Shown here: positions 17,049 through 25,454 of the stretch, piece by piece
Numbering within the stretch: position 1 is the stretch's first letter
How the letters are laid out: every line of letters begins with the position of its first letter
Assembly (NCBI GenBank): GCA_964394335.1
Contig: CAYMVZ010000004.1
Location: forward strand, 1 to 53,927
Reading direction: 5' to 3'
Length of the DNA: 53,927 nucleotides
DNA from: CAJXCL01 sp964394335
GTDB lineage: Bacteria; Nitrospinota; Nitrospinia; CAJXCL01
The notes under the pieces: model-generated
What the model was told of the DNA's origin: nothing
Seen by the model: only the letters and a program-made list of their open reading frames with translations
Databases searched by the model: none
Position numbers and translations under genes: made by a program

Positions 17049-17504
17049 ATGAAGAAGATTAAAACTTTTACCCTGTCTGCAGCCTCATTATTGATTGTGA
17101 TTTTCACCTCCGAATATTCATTAAGCGCGGAGCCGGTGGTCATAAAATTAACGCAGACTCCCTGCACAATAGTTGAAGCGGAAAAAACTCCACAAACTTT
17201 TAATGTTAAAAACAGTGATGATTGTGAACGAATTAACAGAAAGACCTCAAAGGAACGCCCGTTCAAAAAACTTCATCTTAAACCTGGTAAAACCATCTTC
17301 AGGGTAGAAAACAAAAACGTACCCTATGAACTTGGTTTCTGGGTAAGGGGAAGAGGACTAAAAAGATTGACCCTTCCTTCTGCATCCGGCGGGGGACTTG
17401 AAACAGGTAAGACACAGGATTACATTATTGACCTGAAACCGGGGGAATATCTATTTAGCTGTCCGCTCAATCCTACACCGGATTATCCGCTGCTAGTGGA
17501 GTAA
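17049..17504 (+). CDS. Secreted cupredoxin-like small protein
   Basis: The 151-residue protein has a strong AGGAGGTG ribosome site just before its ATG and a clear signal peptide (KKIKTFTLSAASLLIVIFTS). The mature part is beta-rich and ends GEYLFSCPLNPTPDYPLLVE. That Cys-containing tail resembles the C-terminal copper loop of cupredoxins, but no full His-Cys-His-Met set is visible, so metal binding is unproven. The mid-protein KKLHLKPGKTIFRVENKNVPYELGF is typical of a cupredoxin beta strand pair. It stands divergent to DUF3179 and convergent to the Lcl-domain gene. Confidence 0.7.
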   Translation: MKKIKTFTLSAASLLIVIFTSEYSLSAEPVVIKLTQTPCTIVEAEKTPQTFNVKNSDDCERINRKTSKERPFKKLHLKPGKTIFRVENKNVPYELGFWVRGRGLKRLTLPSASGGGLETGKTQDYIIDLKPGEYLFSCPLNPTPDYPLLVE

Positions 17505-17531
17505 TTATATTTATCTCTACCCGTTAATTAA

Positions 17532-18098
17532 TTAACGCCTGTCGGAGCGCACCGCGCGTACTCCTCCGGTAAAAAAGCATTCACGAGTGTATTCAAGAAT
17601 ATCCCCATTGCTGAAGAGCATGAAACGTGCGCAGCAGGTGCCAACCTCTTCGGACGACCATTGCCAGTATCCGCTGCCAGGGGCAAAGATGGGATCAATG
17701 TGAAAGGCATTTCCACTTTCATCTTTGTTTGATTTAGATTTCTCAAAAATTGATTTTAACTCTTTCACGGTGGGCATCCGCCAGTCGCTGTATCCACCCG
17801 TGCTTAATCTACCTACATATTTCCTTGATTCATCCCAGCCAAGGCAATTCCCCAAATCTGAATAGCTGTCATTTTTCGCCCACATAAGGTTAGTCTTAGT
17901 ATCAGTAATTGTTTCATTTTCATTATCTATAAAGCGGCCGTCTTTTGAGCGAATTCCTTTCAGCTTAATTTGCCTTTTAATGTTTTCAGTCTCTTTCTCC
18001 TCTGACTTTTTTTTTCCTTCAGCAAAAACTTGAGGGATTACCAATAACGAGAATAAAAAGAGCGGAACTAAAAGATAGTTATAAAACTTTTTTCTCAT
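17532..18098 (-). CDS. Secreted Lcl/DUF1566 domain protein
   Basis: The 188-residue protein has a signal peptide (residues about 3-26) and a C-terminal DUF1566/Lcl fold. Diagnostic strings are DTKTNLMWAKND, GGYSDWRMPTVKELKSI, YWQWSSEE and GGVRAVRS. The fold is related to formylglycine-generating-enzyme and C-lectin-like domains, and Lcl in Legionella binds host or matrix polymers. Here a role in surface binding is inference. It ends 28 nt from the convergent cupredoxin-like gene. Confidence 0.85.
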   Translation of the reverse strand: MRKKFYNYLLVPLFLFSLLVIPQVFAEGKKKSEEKETENIKRQIKLKGIRSKDGRFIDNENETITDTKTNLMWAKNDSYSDLGNCLGWDESRKYVGRLSTGGYSDWRMPTVKELKSIFEKSKSNKDESGNAFHIDPIFAPGSGYWQWSSEEVGTCCARFMLFSNGDILEYTRECFFTGGVRAVRSDRR

Positions 18099-18179
18099 AA
18101 TGTTATGTAGGCTTCAAAATGTTACACTTTTAGTTAAAAAATGGATTAGCTGCCGTATATTTATCTTCTTTCATTATAA

Positions 18180-18479
18180 TTGATGCGCACCATTAATAAG
18201 CTAAATTATTTAAAAATTAACTCCGCTGTAGTGTATACTTTACAAGAGGAGACGCCCGTGGAAGGAAAAAAAACAAAAGACTGTCTTTTTGGAATATGGA
18301 AGGATAATAATAACGTGGCTGATGTCAATGACTTTATAGACAAACTCCGTGGAGGTCGTTTTATTAAAATGGCCGACTCACTGATAGGGAGCACAGCGTC
18401 CGTTCTCAATAAACCCCTGCTAACCGGTAACGTAAAGCATTATAAAATGCTGAAGGATGTTAACCTGAAGAAGTTTTAA
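18180..18479 (+). pseudogene. In-frame VapB-VapC remnant fusion
   Basis: The 99-codon frame joins two recognisable pieces. Residues about 35-60 (LFGIWKDNNNVADVNDFIDKLRGGRF) look like the C-terminal tail of a VapB-type antitoxin. Residues about 61-99 (KMADSLIGSTASVLNKPLLT, then GNVKHYKML) look like the last strand-helix part of a VapC PIN toxin, including the ADxLI and LLTxNxKH motifs. About 80-90 residues of the toxin, with its first catalytic acids, are missing, so it cannot be an active nuclease. The TTG or ATG at 18180/18183 may still start translation. It lies 7 nt before tpm. Confidence 0.65.
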
Positions 18480-18486
18480 GAGAATA

Positions 18487-19143
18487 ATGAATCCTGAATT
18501 CTGGCGCGAACGTTGGGAGAAAAATGACATAGGTTTTCATCAGGAGGACATCAACGCCCCGCTGCAAAAATATTGGCAATATCTCAAATTAAGTGAAGGT
18601 GAGAGCGTGTTTGTTCCGCTTTGCGGGAAAAGCCGAGATTTGCTCTGGATTCAATCCCGGGGGCATCCTGTGCTTGGAGTGGAAATCAGTCCCCTGGGAG
18701 TAGAAACTTTCTTTAAAGAAAACAATCTGCAGACGACCTCTGTTTCGGACGGTAAATTCATTCGATGGAAATACGGTACGCTGGAAATTCTCTGTGGAGA
18801 TTTTTTTGATTTACAGTTGTCCCATCTTGAAAAGGTAGCCGTGGTCTATGACAGAGCCTCTCTTGTTGCTCTGCCAACTGAAATACGGGAACAATACGTT
18901 AAACACTTTGTTTCCTTGTTATCGCGGGATATCCGTGTCCTGCTTCTAACTCTGGAATATCAACAGAAAGAAATGGAAGGTCCTCCGTTTTCCGTAAGTG
19001 AAGAAGAGGTAAATAATCTCTACGGAAATAATTTTAAAATTGAAAAACTACATGGGCAGGAAATTTTAAAAGATTTACCGCGATTCAAAGAACGAGGCTT
19101 GACATCTCTTACCGAAAAGGTTTTTCTGTTAAGCTCTCATTAA
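18487..19143 (+). CDS. tpm: Thiopurine S-methyltransferase family protein
   Basis: The 218-residue SAM-dependent methyltransferase matches bacterial Tpm. The N-terminus MNPEFWRERWEKNDIGFHQ, the SAM-binding VFVPLCGKSRDLLWIQSRGH and GVEISPLGVE, and the ending GLTSLTEKVFLL are all characteristic. Tpm methylates thiopurines and, in bacteria, selenium and tellurium oxyanions, making volatile products. Actual substrate here is unknown. It follows the toxin-antitoxin remnant by 7 nt, so it may share its old promoter. Confidence 0.93.
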   Translation: MNPEFWRERWEKNDIGFHQEDINAPLQKYWQYLKLSEGESVFVPLCGKSRDLLWIQSRGHPVLGVEISPLGVETFFKENNLQTTSVSDGKFIRWKYGTLEILCGDFFDLQLSHLEKVAVVYDRASLVALPTEIREQYVKHFVSLLSRDIRVLLLTLEYQQKEMEGPPFSVSEEEVNNLYGNNFKIEKLHGQEILKDLPRFKERGLTSLTEKVFLLSSH

Positions 19144-19245
19144 TAACCTTAATTCTTCGCACTGCAATTGTACAAAAAGCTTATTTTATTTAACAAACGG
19201 TTGATTTTTTTTAACCACGAAGATCATTAAGGAATTATTTCTTAT

Positions 19246-19328
19246 CACCGCAGAGTTCGCGGAGAACGCTGAGAATAACCATTATTTTAATTTTCCGCGC
19301 GATCTCGGCGCACTCTGCGGTAAATTCA
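19246..19328. repeat. Facing pair of ACCGCAGAGTTCGCGGAGAA repeats
   Basis: CACCGCAGAGTTCGCGGAG at 19246 and its opposing arm CTCGGCGCACTCTGCGGT at 19303 form an imperfect inverted pair in the gap before tmRNA. Confidence 0.7.
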
Positions 19329-19332
19329 TTTT

Positions 19333-19440
19333 TGATTGTGACCGTCCTTGGTCTCAACCCTCCGGGCGACTTTCCTCTGGAAATCGTCCAATTCGGTTTT
19401 CCATACCGAATTGTGTTTGCGGTGAAGTTGGGCTGTGGAT
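19333..19440 (-). repeat. Structured dispersed element, copy D
   Basis: Read on the minus strand. Stem 1 is CAATTCGGT/ACCGAATTG (19389-19397 with 19405-19413) with a 7-nt loop. Stem 2 covers 19364-19389 and pairs GGACGATTTCC with GGAAAGTCGCCC with one bulge. The conserved GGGTTGAGACCAAGGACGG follows. It lies 80 nt upstream of the tmRNA gene, on the opposite strand. Confidence 0.75.
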
Positions 19441-19518
19441 CTCTTCGTTCAATTGTCTCTGAAAATAATTCAGAATCATGCTATTATTAATAATAAAGAA
19501 TTATTCTTTAATTTAAAA

Positions 19519-19875
19519 GGGGGCGAAAAGGTTTCGACGGGAATTTTGAAGCGAAGGTTGCATGTCCAGGGCGCCGTTGGCCTGGTAAAAAAACGGCACA
19601 ATCATAATCGCCAATGATTATGAATATGCTTTAGCTGCTTAATTAACAGCTAACGTCCTTTTAGCCTTTGTCCGCGGGGTTAAAAAGGACGTCGCACTGC
19701 GGGCTGGTCAGACTGTTTTGCTTTGAGGCGGTCTGACGAGATTCTTTCAAAGCTGGCGTTCAAAGAGCCCTGCCTGTTGGGAACGAGGACGCGAGATTTT
19801 ATAAACAGGAAAAGCATGTAGGAGCCTTACGTGAATGGTTTTCGGACGCGGGTTCGATTCCCGCCGCCTCCACCA
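19519..19875 (+). ncRNA. ssrA: Transfer-messenger RNA (tmRNA)
   Basis: This one-piece tmRNA rescues stalled ribosomes and tags the nascent peptide. The 5' end GGGGGCGAAAAGGTTTCGAC pairs perfectly as a seven-base-pair acceptor (one G.U) with CGCCTCC at 19865-19871, followed by A and an encoded CCA (19873-19875). The T arm GCGGGTTCGATTCCCGC is intact. The tag reading frame starts at the GCC at 19610 and encodes ANDYEYALAA, followed by TAA at 19640-19642. This closely matches the E. coli ANDENYALAA tag and ends in the protease-directing ALAA. The pseudoknot-rich body between is of normal length. Confidence 0.97.
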
Positions 19876-20248
19876 AAACAAAGAATTTTACCGCAGAGTA
19901 TGCTGAGTTAGCAAATAACATTAAAAAATTGATTACATAGATTAAATCTTAACTCACAAAGATTTTTTTCCTCTGTGTCCTTTCCACCTCAGTGGTGCAT
20001 TAAATTAAAAATTACCTGTCAGAAGATAAATATTTTTTCTCATACTTTTCTTCCCCCTGCTGGTGAAAGAAAAATATAGTTAAGGTTGATATACCTTTTG
20101 AAGACCAGCCATTTAATGGGGGATTATGGGAATATTCATGATTGGCATATTATTTGGAATTAATGTTATTATGATTAGATAGCTGCTTTAGCTAGCGGGC
20201 TAGGTTTGGCAGAGAAACGTTTCTTGGATTTTTTATTAGGATAGAATC
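19876..20248. other. Intergenic region after tmRNA, no gene seen
   Basis: It starts with an ACCGCAGAGTATGCTGAG repeat at about 19888-19905 and a weak CTCTGTGTCCTTTCC partner near 19970. The remaining 230 nt are AT-rich. The TPR gene at 20249 has only a modest AGGATAGAATC ribosome site. No tRNA or riboswitch was recognised. Confidence 0.45.
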
Positions 20249-21664
20249 ATGAAAGAAATAGACTATCGTCAAGAGGCCAAGGAAATTCTTAACCGGCAAA
20301 AGCAATTGCAAGAGGCCAGAAAAAAAGTTTCTCACTTGTTAGATAAAAACATTTTTGTTGTAAGCGGAGATTTTGATACTCGTGAGGAGCTTTCAGATCA
20401 TTTTAAAACACTTGGTTTCTCTCCGGAGCATATCACTGCCACTAATACTACTGCCGAAATTATAAATAAAATAAAACAACATATTGGCGGTATTGATCTA
20501 ATTATCTGCCACTTTAAAGTTCTGGACATTAGCGCGTCTTCTCAAACGGGATTTCAACTTTTAAAAATTGTAAAAGAAATGCTCCTTAAGGTTGGATATT
20601 CTGAAACAATTCCCTTCATTTTCATGGAAAAATCTTTCGAAAAGAAAGAAGTTATTTCTGCTCTTAAGGCTGGCGCCTCTCAATTATTGATTGTTCCTGC
20701 TGATCCAATTTCTCTGAGCAACAAACTGGCCGAAGTTTTTAGAAAACCGGAAGACTCTCCCATTTCCCAGGAAATAATGACTCTGCTCTATAAAGCGAAT
20801 AAGTTAAGGGATCAAGGACTTTTTGAGAAGGCCATTGTCCTTTACAACAAAGGTTTAGCCATCGGCGGAGAAAATGTGGAGATTATAACTGAGAAAGCCG
20901 ATGCTTATTTTGAAATGGGGGATATTGAGCAGGCAATACAGCTCTACAAACAAGCCTTAGAAATTAAATCTACTTTTCCACGGGCTTATCAGGGACTAGG
21001 CAAATCCTATGAACTTATGGGTGACCTCAAAGAGGCCAGAAAAAACTACCTGAAAGTCCTGGAATTAGAACCCCATAATGTTCAAATACATTATAATGTT
21101 GGTATCCTATGCCGGAAGGAAGGATATTACGATAAAGCAAAAGATTTCTTTAATAAAGGAATAGCTTTAAATAAAAAGTTCATTAATAATTATCTTGGTC
21201 TTGCAAAAAATTACGAAGAAGAAGGAAATCCAAGCGAATCGATAAAAGTGTTGAAACAGGCCCTGAATCGTAATCCCAACCAGACATTTCTTTACCTTTC
21301 GGCAGGAGATTTTTGTTTAAAACACAACCTTTTTCAGGAAGCTGAGACTTTATTTACTTCCGCAATAAATATAAATGAAGATCATATACATCTTTATAAT
21401 AAGTTAGGCATAGCCCTAAGGAAGCAAAGAAAATACGATAAGGCAATTAAGAATTATACCAAGGCTATAAAAATAAAGCCGGAAGACGCCAGCTTGTATT
21501 ATAACCAGGCAAAAGCATATTTTTTTGATGGAGAGGAGCTTGTCTCTATTAGCATATTAAACAAAGCATTTAAGATAGATCCTGATTTGATAATTGAATT
21601 CCAAAAGGATAAAGATTTTTCAAAGCTTTTCGTTGAACATTCGGACAAATTTAAAATGCAATGA
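20249..21664 (+). CDS. Pseudo-receiver plus TPR-repeat protein
   Basis: The 471-residue soluble protein has an N-terminal helix, then a response-regulator-like fold (about 32-165), then about eight TPR repeats (about 175-450). In the receiver the usual phospho-acceptor strand reads DLIICHFKVLD, so the Asp is replaced. The switch Thr/Ser strand reads PFIFMEKS and the conserved Lys region LLIVPADP lacks Lys. It is therefore unlikely to be phosphorylated. The TPR motifs, such as AYQGLGKSYELMGDLKEARK, are well formed and suggest a scaffold. Such receiver-TPR proteins occur near pilus and motility regulators in some deltaproteobacteria, but no such gene is next to it here. Confidence 0.85.
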   Translation: MKEIDYRQEAKEILNRQKQLQEARKKVSHLLDKNIFVVSGDFDTREELSDHFKTLGFSPEHITATNTTAEIINKIKQHIGGIDLIICHFKVLDISASSQTGFQLLKIVKEMLLKVGYSETIPFIFMEKSFEKKEVISALKAGASQLLIVPADPISLSNKLAEVFRKPEDSPISQEIMTLLYKANKLRDQGLFEKAIVLYNKGLAIGGENVEIITEKADAYFEMGDIEQAIQLYKQALEIKSTFPRAYQGLGKSYELMGDLKEARKNYLKVLELEPHNVQIHYNVGILCRKEGYYDKAKDFFNKGIALNKKFINNYLGLAKNYEEEGNPSESIKVLKQALNRNPNQTFLYLSAGDFCLKHNLFQEAETLFTSAININEDHIHLYNKLGIALRKQRKYDKAIKNYTKAIKIKPEDASLYYNQAKAYFFDGEELVSISILNKAFKIDPDLIIEFQKDKDFSKLFVEHSDKFKMQ

Positions 21665-21731
21665 TGCATAAATTGATCCCGATATCCTGTCAAAAAATAT
21701 TTTGTTGTTAACCATTTTCATTTTTCCGGCT

Positions 21732-21929
21732 CTACGGCGCAAACTTCAGCAAGAGCAACATTCCTGGAATTGTAATTAGAGCACAAAAAGTAAAGAAACT
21801 TGACCAACCCATGACTTCTGCCATAAAACCTGAAGGCGCGGAAGCAAAAACCCCAGGCACTCCCATTAAGCTGCTTAATAGAGATACTCCAATTTTTGGT
21901 AAGGTTATTTGGGGGATGGGTAATGACAA
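21732..21929 (-). pseudogene. C-terminal fragment of an AmpG-like MFS permease
   Basis: The 65-codon frame (LLSSLMGVPGVFASAPSGF, then MAEVMGWSSFFTFCALITIPGMLLL in two pieces of the same helix pair) matches the end of AmpG/PAT-family muropeptide permeases, which are normally above 400 residues. The N-terminal 85% is absent; the plus-strand GT-C gene begins 75 nt beyond the fragment's start. It is a remnant, not a functional transporter, and indicates a deletion or rearrangement at this point. Confidence 0.7.
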
Positions 21930-22003
21930 AATAAAAAATGAAAGTACTGAACCTCCTCTAAGAAAAAAGTTTTATTTATGGATTTATTTTTCTAACTTTA
22001 AAA

Positions 22004-23497
22004 ATGTTTCCTATTAATAATAGAAATTCAGAAATTGGCATAGTTTTTATTGTAGCTCTTTTGACCACTGCTCTCATTCAATTTTCTTTCCCACGAATTT
22101 TAGGTATTGATGGTTATTACCATATTAAATTCGCTTACTTAATGCGTACCGAAGGCATTATCGATAATTTCTACTGGGCTGCACACAGTATGTGGGCACA
22201 AAACTTCAGCGACAAAGAGTTTTTTTATCACCTATTACTGATTCCATTTACCTACATGAAAAACCTGGAACTGGCTGCCAAAATATCCGTAGTTATTTTT
22301 GCCAGTATCGCATTAACATCTTTTTTTGCAGTGCTGAAGCTTAACAATATCAAGCTTTCCTGGTTTTGGACATTCTCGCTATTGCTCGCACCAGGCTTTA
22401 TTGAGCGTCTCAATTATCCTCGAGCTCATGTTCTTTCAATAATCGCTATGATTTGGTTTGTTTTTTTTTTAATTAGAAAGAATTTAATTGGTATAGTGAT
22501 TATCAGTGTTCTATATCCCTTGACCTATACAGCATTCCATTTACCAATAGCGGTAAGTATAATTTTTTCAGTGGCAACGTTCATATTTTCGAAGAGGTTT
22601 GACTATAAAACTCCAATCATTTGCCTGATAGCTGTTTTATTTGGAAATCTTATTCACCCAAACTTCCCCAATAACCTTCATATTTTTTTTGTACAGAACT
22701 TTGCAGTTCCTTTTAACACTCTTTACGATAAGAGCCCATTAGATCTTGCAATTGAGCTTCAGCCTTTAAGCACAAGGCAGTTTATATTTCAAAATTTTAC
22801 TTTGGTGGTTGGAATGGTGAGTATTTTTATCTTGTCTTTTTTCGGTAGAGCAAAACCCCTGTCTTTTTATTCAAAAAATCTAATGGTCCTGGCTATCTGT
22901 TTTTCTACACTTGCTTTATTTTCAGAAAGGTTTACAGAATATGCTATTCCTATATCAACTTTGGCCTTTGCCTTTTATGCAAATGAATACATTCATGGAG
23001 TCCCCTTTAACAAGATATTTAGCACTGAAATTAAGACTTATGCAATTAAAGCCGCGATTATTGGTTTTCTTTTGGTTGGAATAACAAATTCGTACCTACA
23101 GACAACTTTGCTATTTAAAAAATATTCCTGGTATGGAAATTCATTGGTTAAAACCGGCGAATTTCTAAAAAAAGAAGTCCCCACAGATAATGTGATTTAC
23201 ACTTGTGATTGGGATCTAAGCCCACTTCTTTTCTTCAATGACCATTCCCATAGATATGAAGTTTTTCTAGATCCTTCCTATATGTATTACTGGGATCGAG
23301 ATTTTTATTTTTTGTGGTTTAATGTGGGACAAGGTAGATACGGCGATGATACTTACAAGGCTTTAAAAGATGGTATTGGTGTTTCTTATGGTGTTTGCTT
23401 GAAACGAACAAAGAAAGCATTAGAAGGTATTATTGCAAAAGACCCCAGGTTATCAATCGTATATGAAGATAAGTATGCTTATGTTTTCAAACTTTAA
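22004..23497 (+). CDS. GT-C fold integral membrane protein, STT3/PMT-like
   Basis: The 497-residue protein has about ten to eleven membrane helices and a C-terminal extracytoplasmic domain from about 385. The first loop holds GIDGYYHIKFAYLMRTEG, resembling the Asp-containing loop of STT3/PglB and other GT-C glycosyltransferases that use lipid-linked sugars. The C-terminal stretch VIYTCDWDLSPLLFF and FLDPSYMYYWDRDFYF is typical of a family of uncharacterised bacterial GT-C proteins. Donor and acceptor are unknown. It has no sugar-nucleotide enzymes beside it; the sugar aminotransferase operon lies 7.5 kb away. The ribosome site is weak. Confidence 0.7.
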   Translation: MFPINNRNSEIGIVFIVALLTTALIQFSFPRILGIDGYYHIKFAYLMRTEGIIDNFYWAAHSMWAQNFSDKEFFYHLLLIPFTYMKNLELAAKISVVIFASIALTSFFAVLKLNNIKLSWFWTFSLLLAPGFIERLNYPRAHVLSIIAMIWFVFFLIRKNLIGIVIISVLYPLTYTAFHLPIAVSIIFSVATFIFSKRFDYKTPIICLIAVLFGNLIHPNFPNNLHIFFVQNFAVPFNTLYDKSPLDLAIELQPLSTRQFIFQNFTLVVGMVSIFILSFFGRAKPLSFYSKNLMVLAICFSTLALFSERFTEYAIPISTLAFAFYANEYIHGVPFNKIFSTEIKTYAIKAAIIGFLLVGITNSYLQTTLLFKKYSWYGNSLVKTGEFLKKEVPTDNVIYTCDWDLSPLLFFNDHSHRYEVFLDPSYMYYWDRDFYFLWFNVGQGRYGDDTYKALKDGIGVSYGVCLKRTKKALEGIIAKDPRLSIVYEDKYAYVFKL

Positions 23498-23691
23498 TAG
23501 CAGATTAGACAAATCTTTAAACGCAATTCGTGACTACACTCTACCCTTTTATTATTTAACGTAGTCAATAAGTTTCCTGCCTCCTGGATTCCTTACAATT
23601 GTTAATTAAGGTTTAGCTGAAAGCCTTTGACAGAAACCTGTGTGCAGTGATATAAAAGACTGAAGTAAAAATATTAAAACAGGGGAGAGTT

Positions 23692-24474
23692 ATGTTAAAC
23701 AAAATGAAAGAATTTATTTTTATTATATTATTGGTTTTCTTTGTTGCCGGTAATGCATCAGGAAAATCGCGGGAAAATTCTGATTTAAAAGAAGAAGTCC
23801 GGACGCTACTCCGTGAAAATCCGGAAATCATTTTAGATATTTTACGGGAAAACGATGTGGTTCTGTTTGACATGATGGGAAGAGCGGCAGCAAAAAAACA
23901 AAAACTGGCAGAACATCAACGTATTCAGGCAGAAATGAGAAATCCTTTTAAACCGGAAATAATAAGAAGTCGCCCTGTGCGGGGCAATCCCAATGCCCCG
24001 ATTACTATTGTAGCCTATGATGATTTTCAATGTCCCTATTGTGCCATGGCAGCCGAAACACTGGATCAGGTTCTGAAAAAATATAAAGGAAAAGTGCGAT
24101 TGATTTTAAAGCATAACCCTCTCAATTTTCACAAGCAGGCTTTCCCCGCAGCACTTTATTTTGAAGCCATTGCAAAACAGGACAACCAAAAGGCATGGGA
24201 ATTTCACGACCTGGCTTTTAGCCAACAGGCAAGCTTAAAGGATGGAGAAATGGCTTTAAAAAAAATCGCTACTTCTCTTGACTTAGATACCAAAAGACTC
24301 GAATCAGACGTAAAAGATCCCGCTATCAAGTCGATTGTTGAAAGAGATATAATTGAAGCTAGAAAATTTGGATTTAGAGGAACTCCGACTTTTTTGATCA
24401 ATGGAGTTTCATTAAGGGGCGCTGCTTCGGAAGAAAGCTTTTCAGAAATTATAAGGTTTTTTTTAAAAAGCTAA
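23692..24474 (+). CDS. DsbA-family periplasmic thiol-disulfide oxidoreductase
   Basis: The 260-residue protein has a GGGGAGAG ribosome site, a signal peptide (about 5-24), a helical N-terminal region, and a DsbA/Com1-type thioredoxin fold. The active site is FQCPYCAMA (Cys114, Cys117), and the cis-Pro loop is GFRGTPTFLINGV. Such proteins oxidise or isomerise disulfides in exported proteins; a CPYC centre is commonly linked with oxidants or with BdbD-like enzymes. A potential reductant, DsbD, is encoded at 34962. It stands alone, followed by a repeat-rich gap. Confidence 0.92.
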   Translation: MLNKMKEFIFIILLVFFVAGNASGKSRENSDLKEEVRTLLRENPEIILDILRENDVVLFDMMGRAAAKKQKLAEHQRIQAEMRNPFKPEIIRSRPVRGNPNAPITIVAYDDFQCPYCAMAAETLDQVLKKYKGKVRLILKHNPLNFHKQAFPAALYFEAIAKQDNQKAWEFHDLAFSQQASLKDGEMALKKIATSLDLDTKRLESDVKDPAIKSIVERDIIEARKFGFRGTPTFLINGVSLRGAASEESFSEIIRFFLKS

Positions 24475-24588
24475 AATTATTGCTATTACAAAGAGCGAAA
24501 AAATGTAGCTAATCGAGCTCAAAAAAGAAAGTCAACGAGCTAATGAATAACCCCTTTGCAGCATAACATGTTTTAATCTCACCCTGAG

Positions 24589-24648
24589 CCCTTCGATAAA
24601 GCCTGTGCTGTGCTTATCGCAATATTCAGGACAGGCTTTGTCGAAGGG
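24589..24648. repeat. CCCTTCGATAAAGCCTGT inverted repeat
   Basis: CCCTTCGATAAAGCCTGT (24589-24606) pairs with ACAGGCTTTGTCGAAGGG (24631-24648) through 18 positions with one T.G, forming a long hairpin. The family recurs at 26905-26964, 34590-34800 and 45330-45405. Confidence 0.8.
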
Positions 24649-24679
24649 TCTCTTTTTATGTGAATGTTTTTCAAGCTGA

Positions 24680-24936
24680 CAAATTGTAGAAAAACAATTA
24701 AAAAAAATTGCACTTAGTAAAACAAAAGTAAAAACTGAATTCGATGTATTAGAACCAGAGTTTAATTTACTCAGGGAAATGCTCCTTGCGCGTCAAAAAA
24801 AACCGGTCTAAGTCTAACTCAAATTACTAAACGTATGGGGAGCAAATCTCCTTCTGTGACAAGACTTGAATCATCCCTCAGCACTGTAAGACATTAGCCA
24901 TCACTCAATACACTCCTTTATTTTTCTATAAAATAA
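24680..24936 (+). pseudogene. Decayed XRE/HigA-type antitoxin gene
   Basis: Translation in one frame gives KTEFDVLEPEFNLLREMLLA followed by RQKK, the usual N-terminal helices of XRE-type antitoxins. A single-base shift in the A-rich run near 24805 continues with TGLSLTQITKRMGSKSPSV and TRLESSLS, the helix-turn-helix. An in-frame TAG (24895-24897) then interrupts the PSLNTLLYF tail. The match over three segments with one frameshift and one nonsense codon shows a dead gene. No partner toxin is recognisable. Confidence 0.75.
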
Positions 24937-25129
24937 AATAGATGGCAATAATTGCAAAGCTTGAAGGCAGCCAATGAAAGAGATTAAATCTTTCTTTTAT
25001 GCAATTCAGGAAACCTAAAAAAAATTGAGTCCGAGAGTTAATACCCTTGTCATACAATTCATAGTGCAAAGAAACAGAATGACGCAAATTGTTTACATTG
25101 TGTCGCAAAATCTTTTTAGCTGTTTTCAT
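24926..25129 (-). CDS. Small hypothetical protein with strong ribosome site
   Basis: This 67-codon frame starts with ATG preceded by GAGGAGGGAATC, one of the best ribosome-binding sites in the window. The product is basic at its N-terminus (KTAKKILRHNVNNLRHSVSL) and ends in a hydrophobic stretch FAIIAIYFIL. No family is recognised. Its 3' end overlaps the antitoxin remnant tail on the other strand, so it may itself be a truncated gene now reading into decayed DNA. Confidence 0.4.
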   Translation of the reverse strand: MKTAKKILRHNVNNLRHSVSLHYELYDKGINSRTQFFLGFLNCIKERFNLFHWLPSSFAIIAIYFIL

Positions 25130-25454
25130 GATTCCCTCCTCATATTTTTTTGATTTCTAAGAAAAACGTCAAAAATTTGATATATATCAGTTTGATTGTT
25201 ATATTCTGCATTTCTTGTGCCAACTATCATTAACCTCGTTTCCACATATAATTTTTGCGGGTAGACGCCGTTCTTAATCTTTTAACAAAATCCAAGTAGA
25301 TAGTTTAACGGTCAATAGCTTGCGGAAGATCTTGCGTTATAGAAACAGCAGGACTACAAGAGAGAAGAAATGGATATGGAAAAACTCGAAAGCTAAAAAA
25401 ATAAGATGATTGATAGATCAGAGGTGTAGGAGACTCTCAGAACGGTTTTGCAGT
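25130..25454. other. Intergenic region, nothing recognised
   Basis: AT-rich sequence between two minus-strand frames. No ORF above 40 codons with a ribosome site, no tRNA and no clear dispersed-repeat member was found. A promoter for the small gene ending at 24926 may lie near 25150-25200. Confidence 0.3.

Noticed and set aside
19519..19875. A tRNA gene from the T-arm like GGGTTCGATTCCC
   Set aside because: The arm belongs to tmRNA; the tRNA-like domain is closed by the 5' GGGGGCG far upstream. No free-standing tRNA was recognised in the window.
24589..24648. Transcription terminator after the DsbA-like gene
   Set aside because: The hairpin is a member of a dispersed family also found in other gaps, and is more than 100 nt from the stop.
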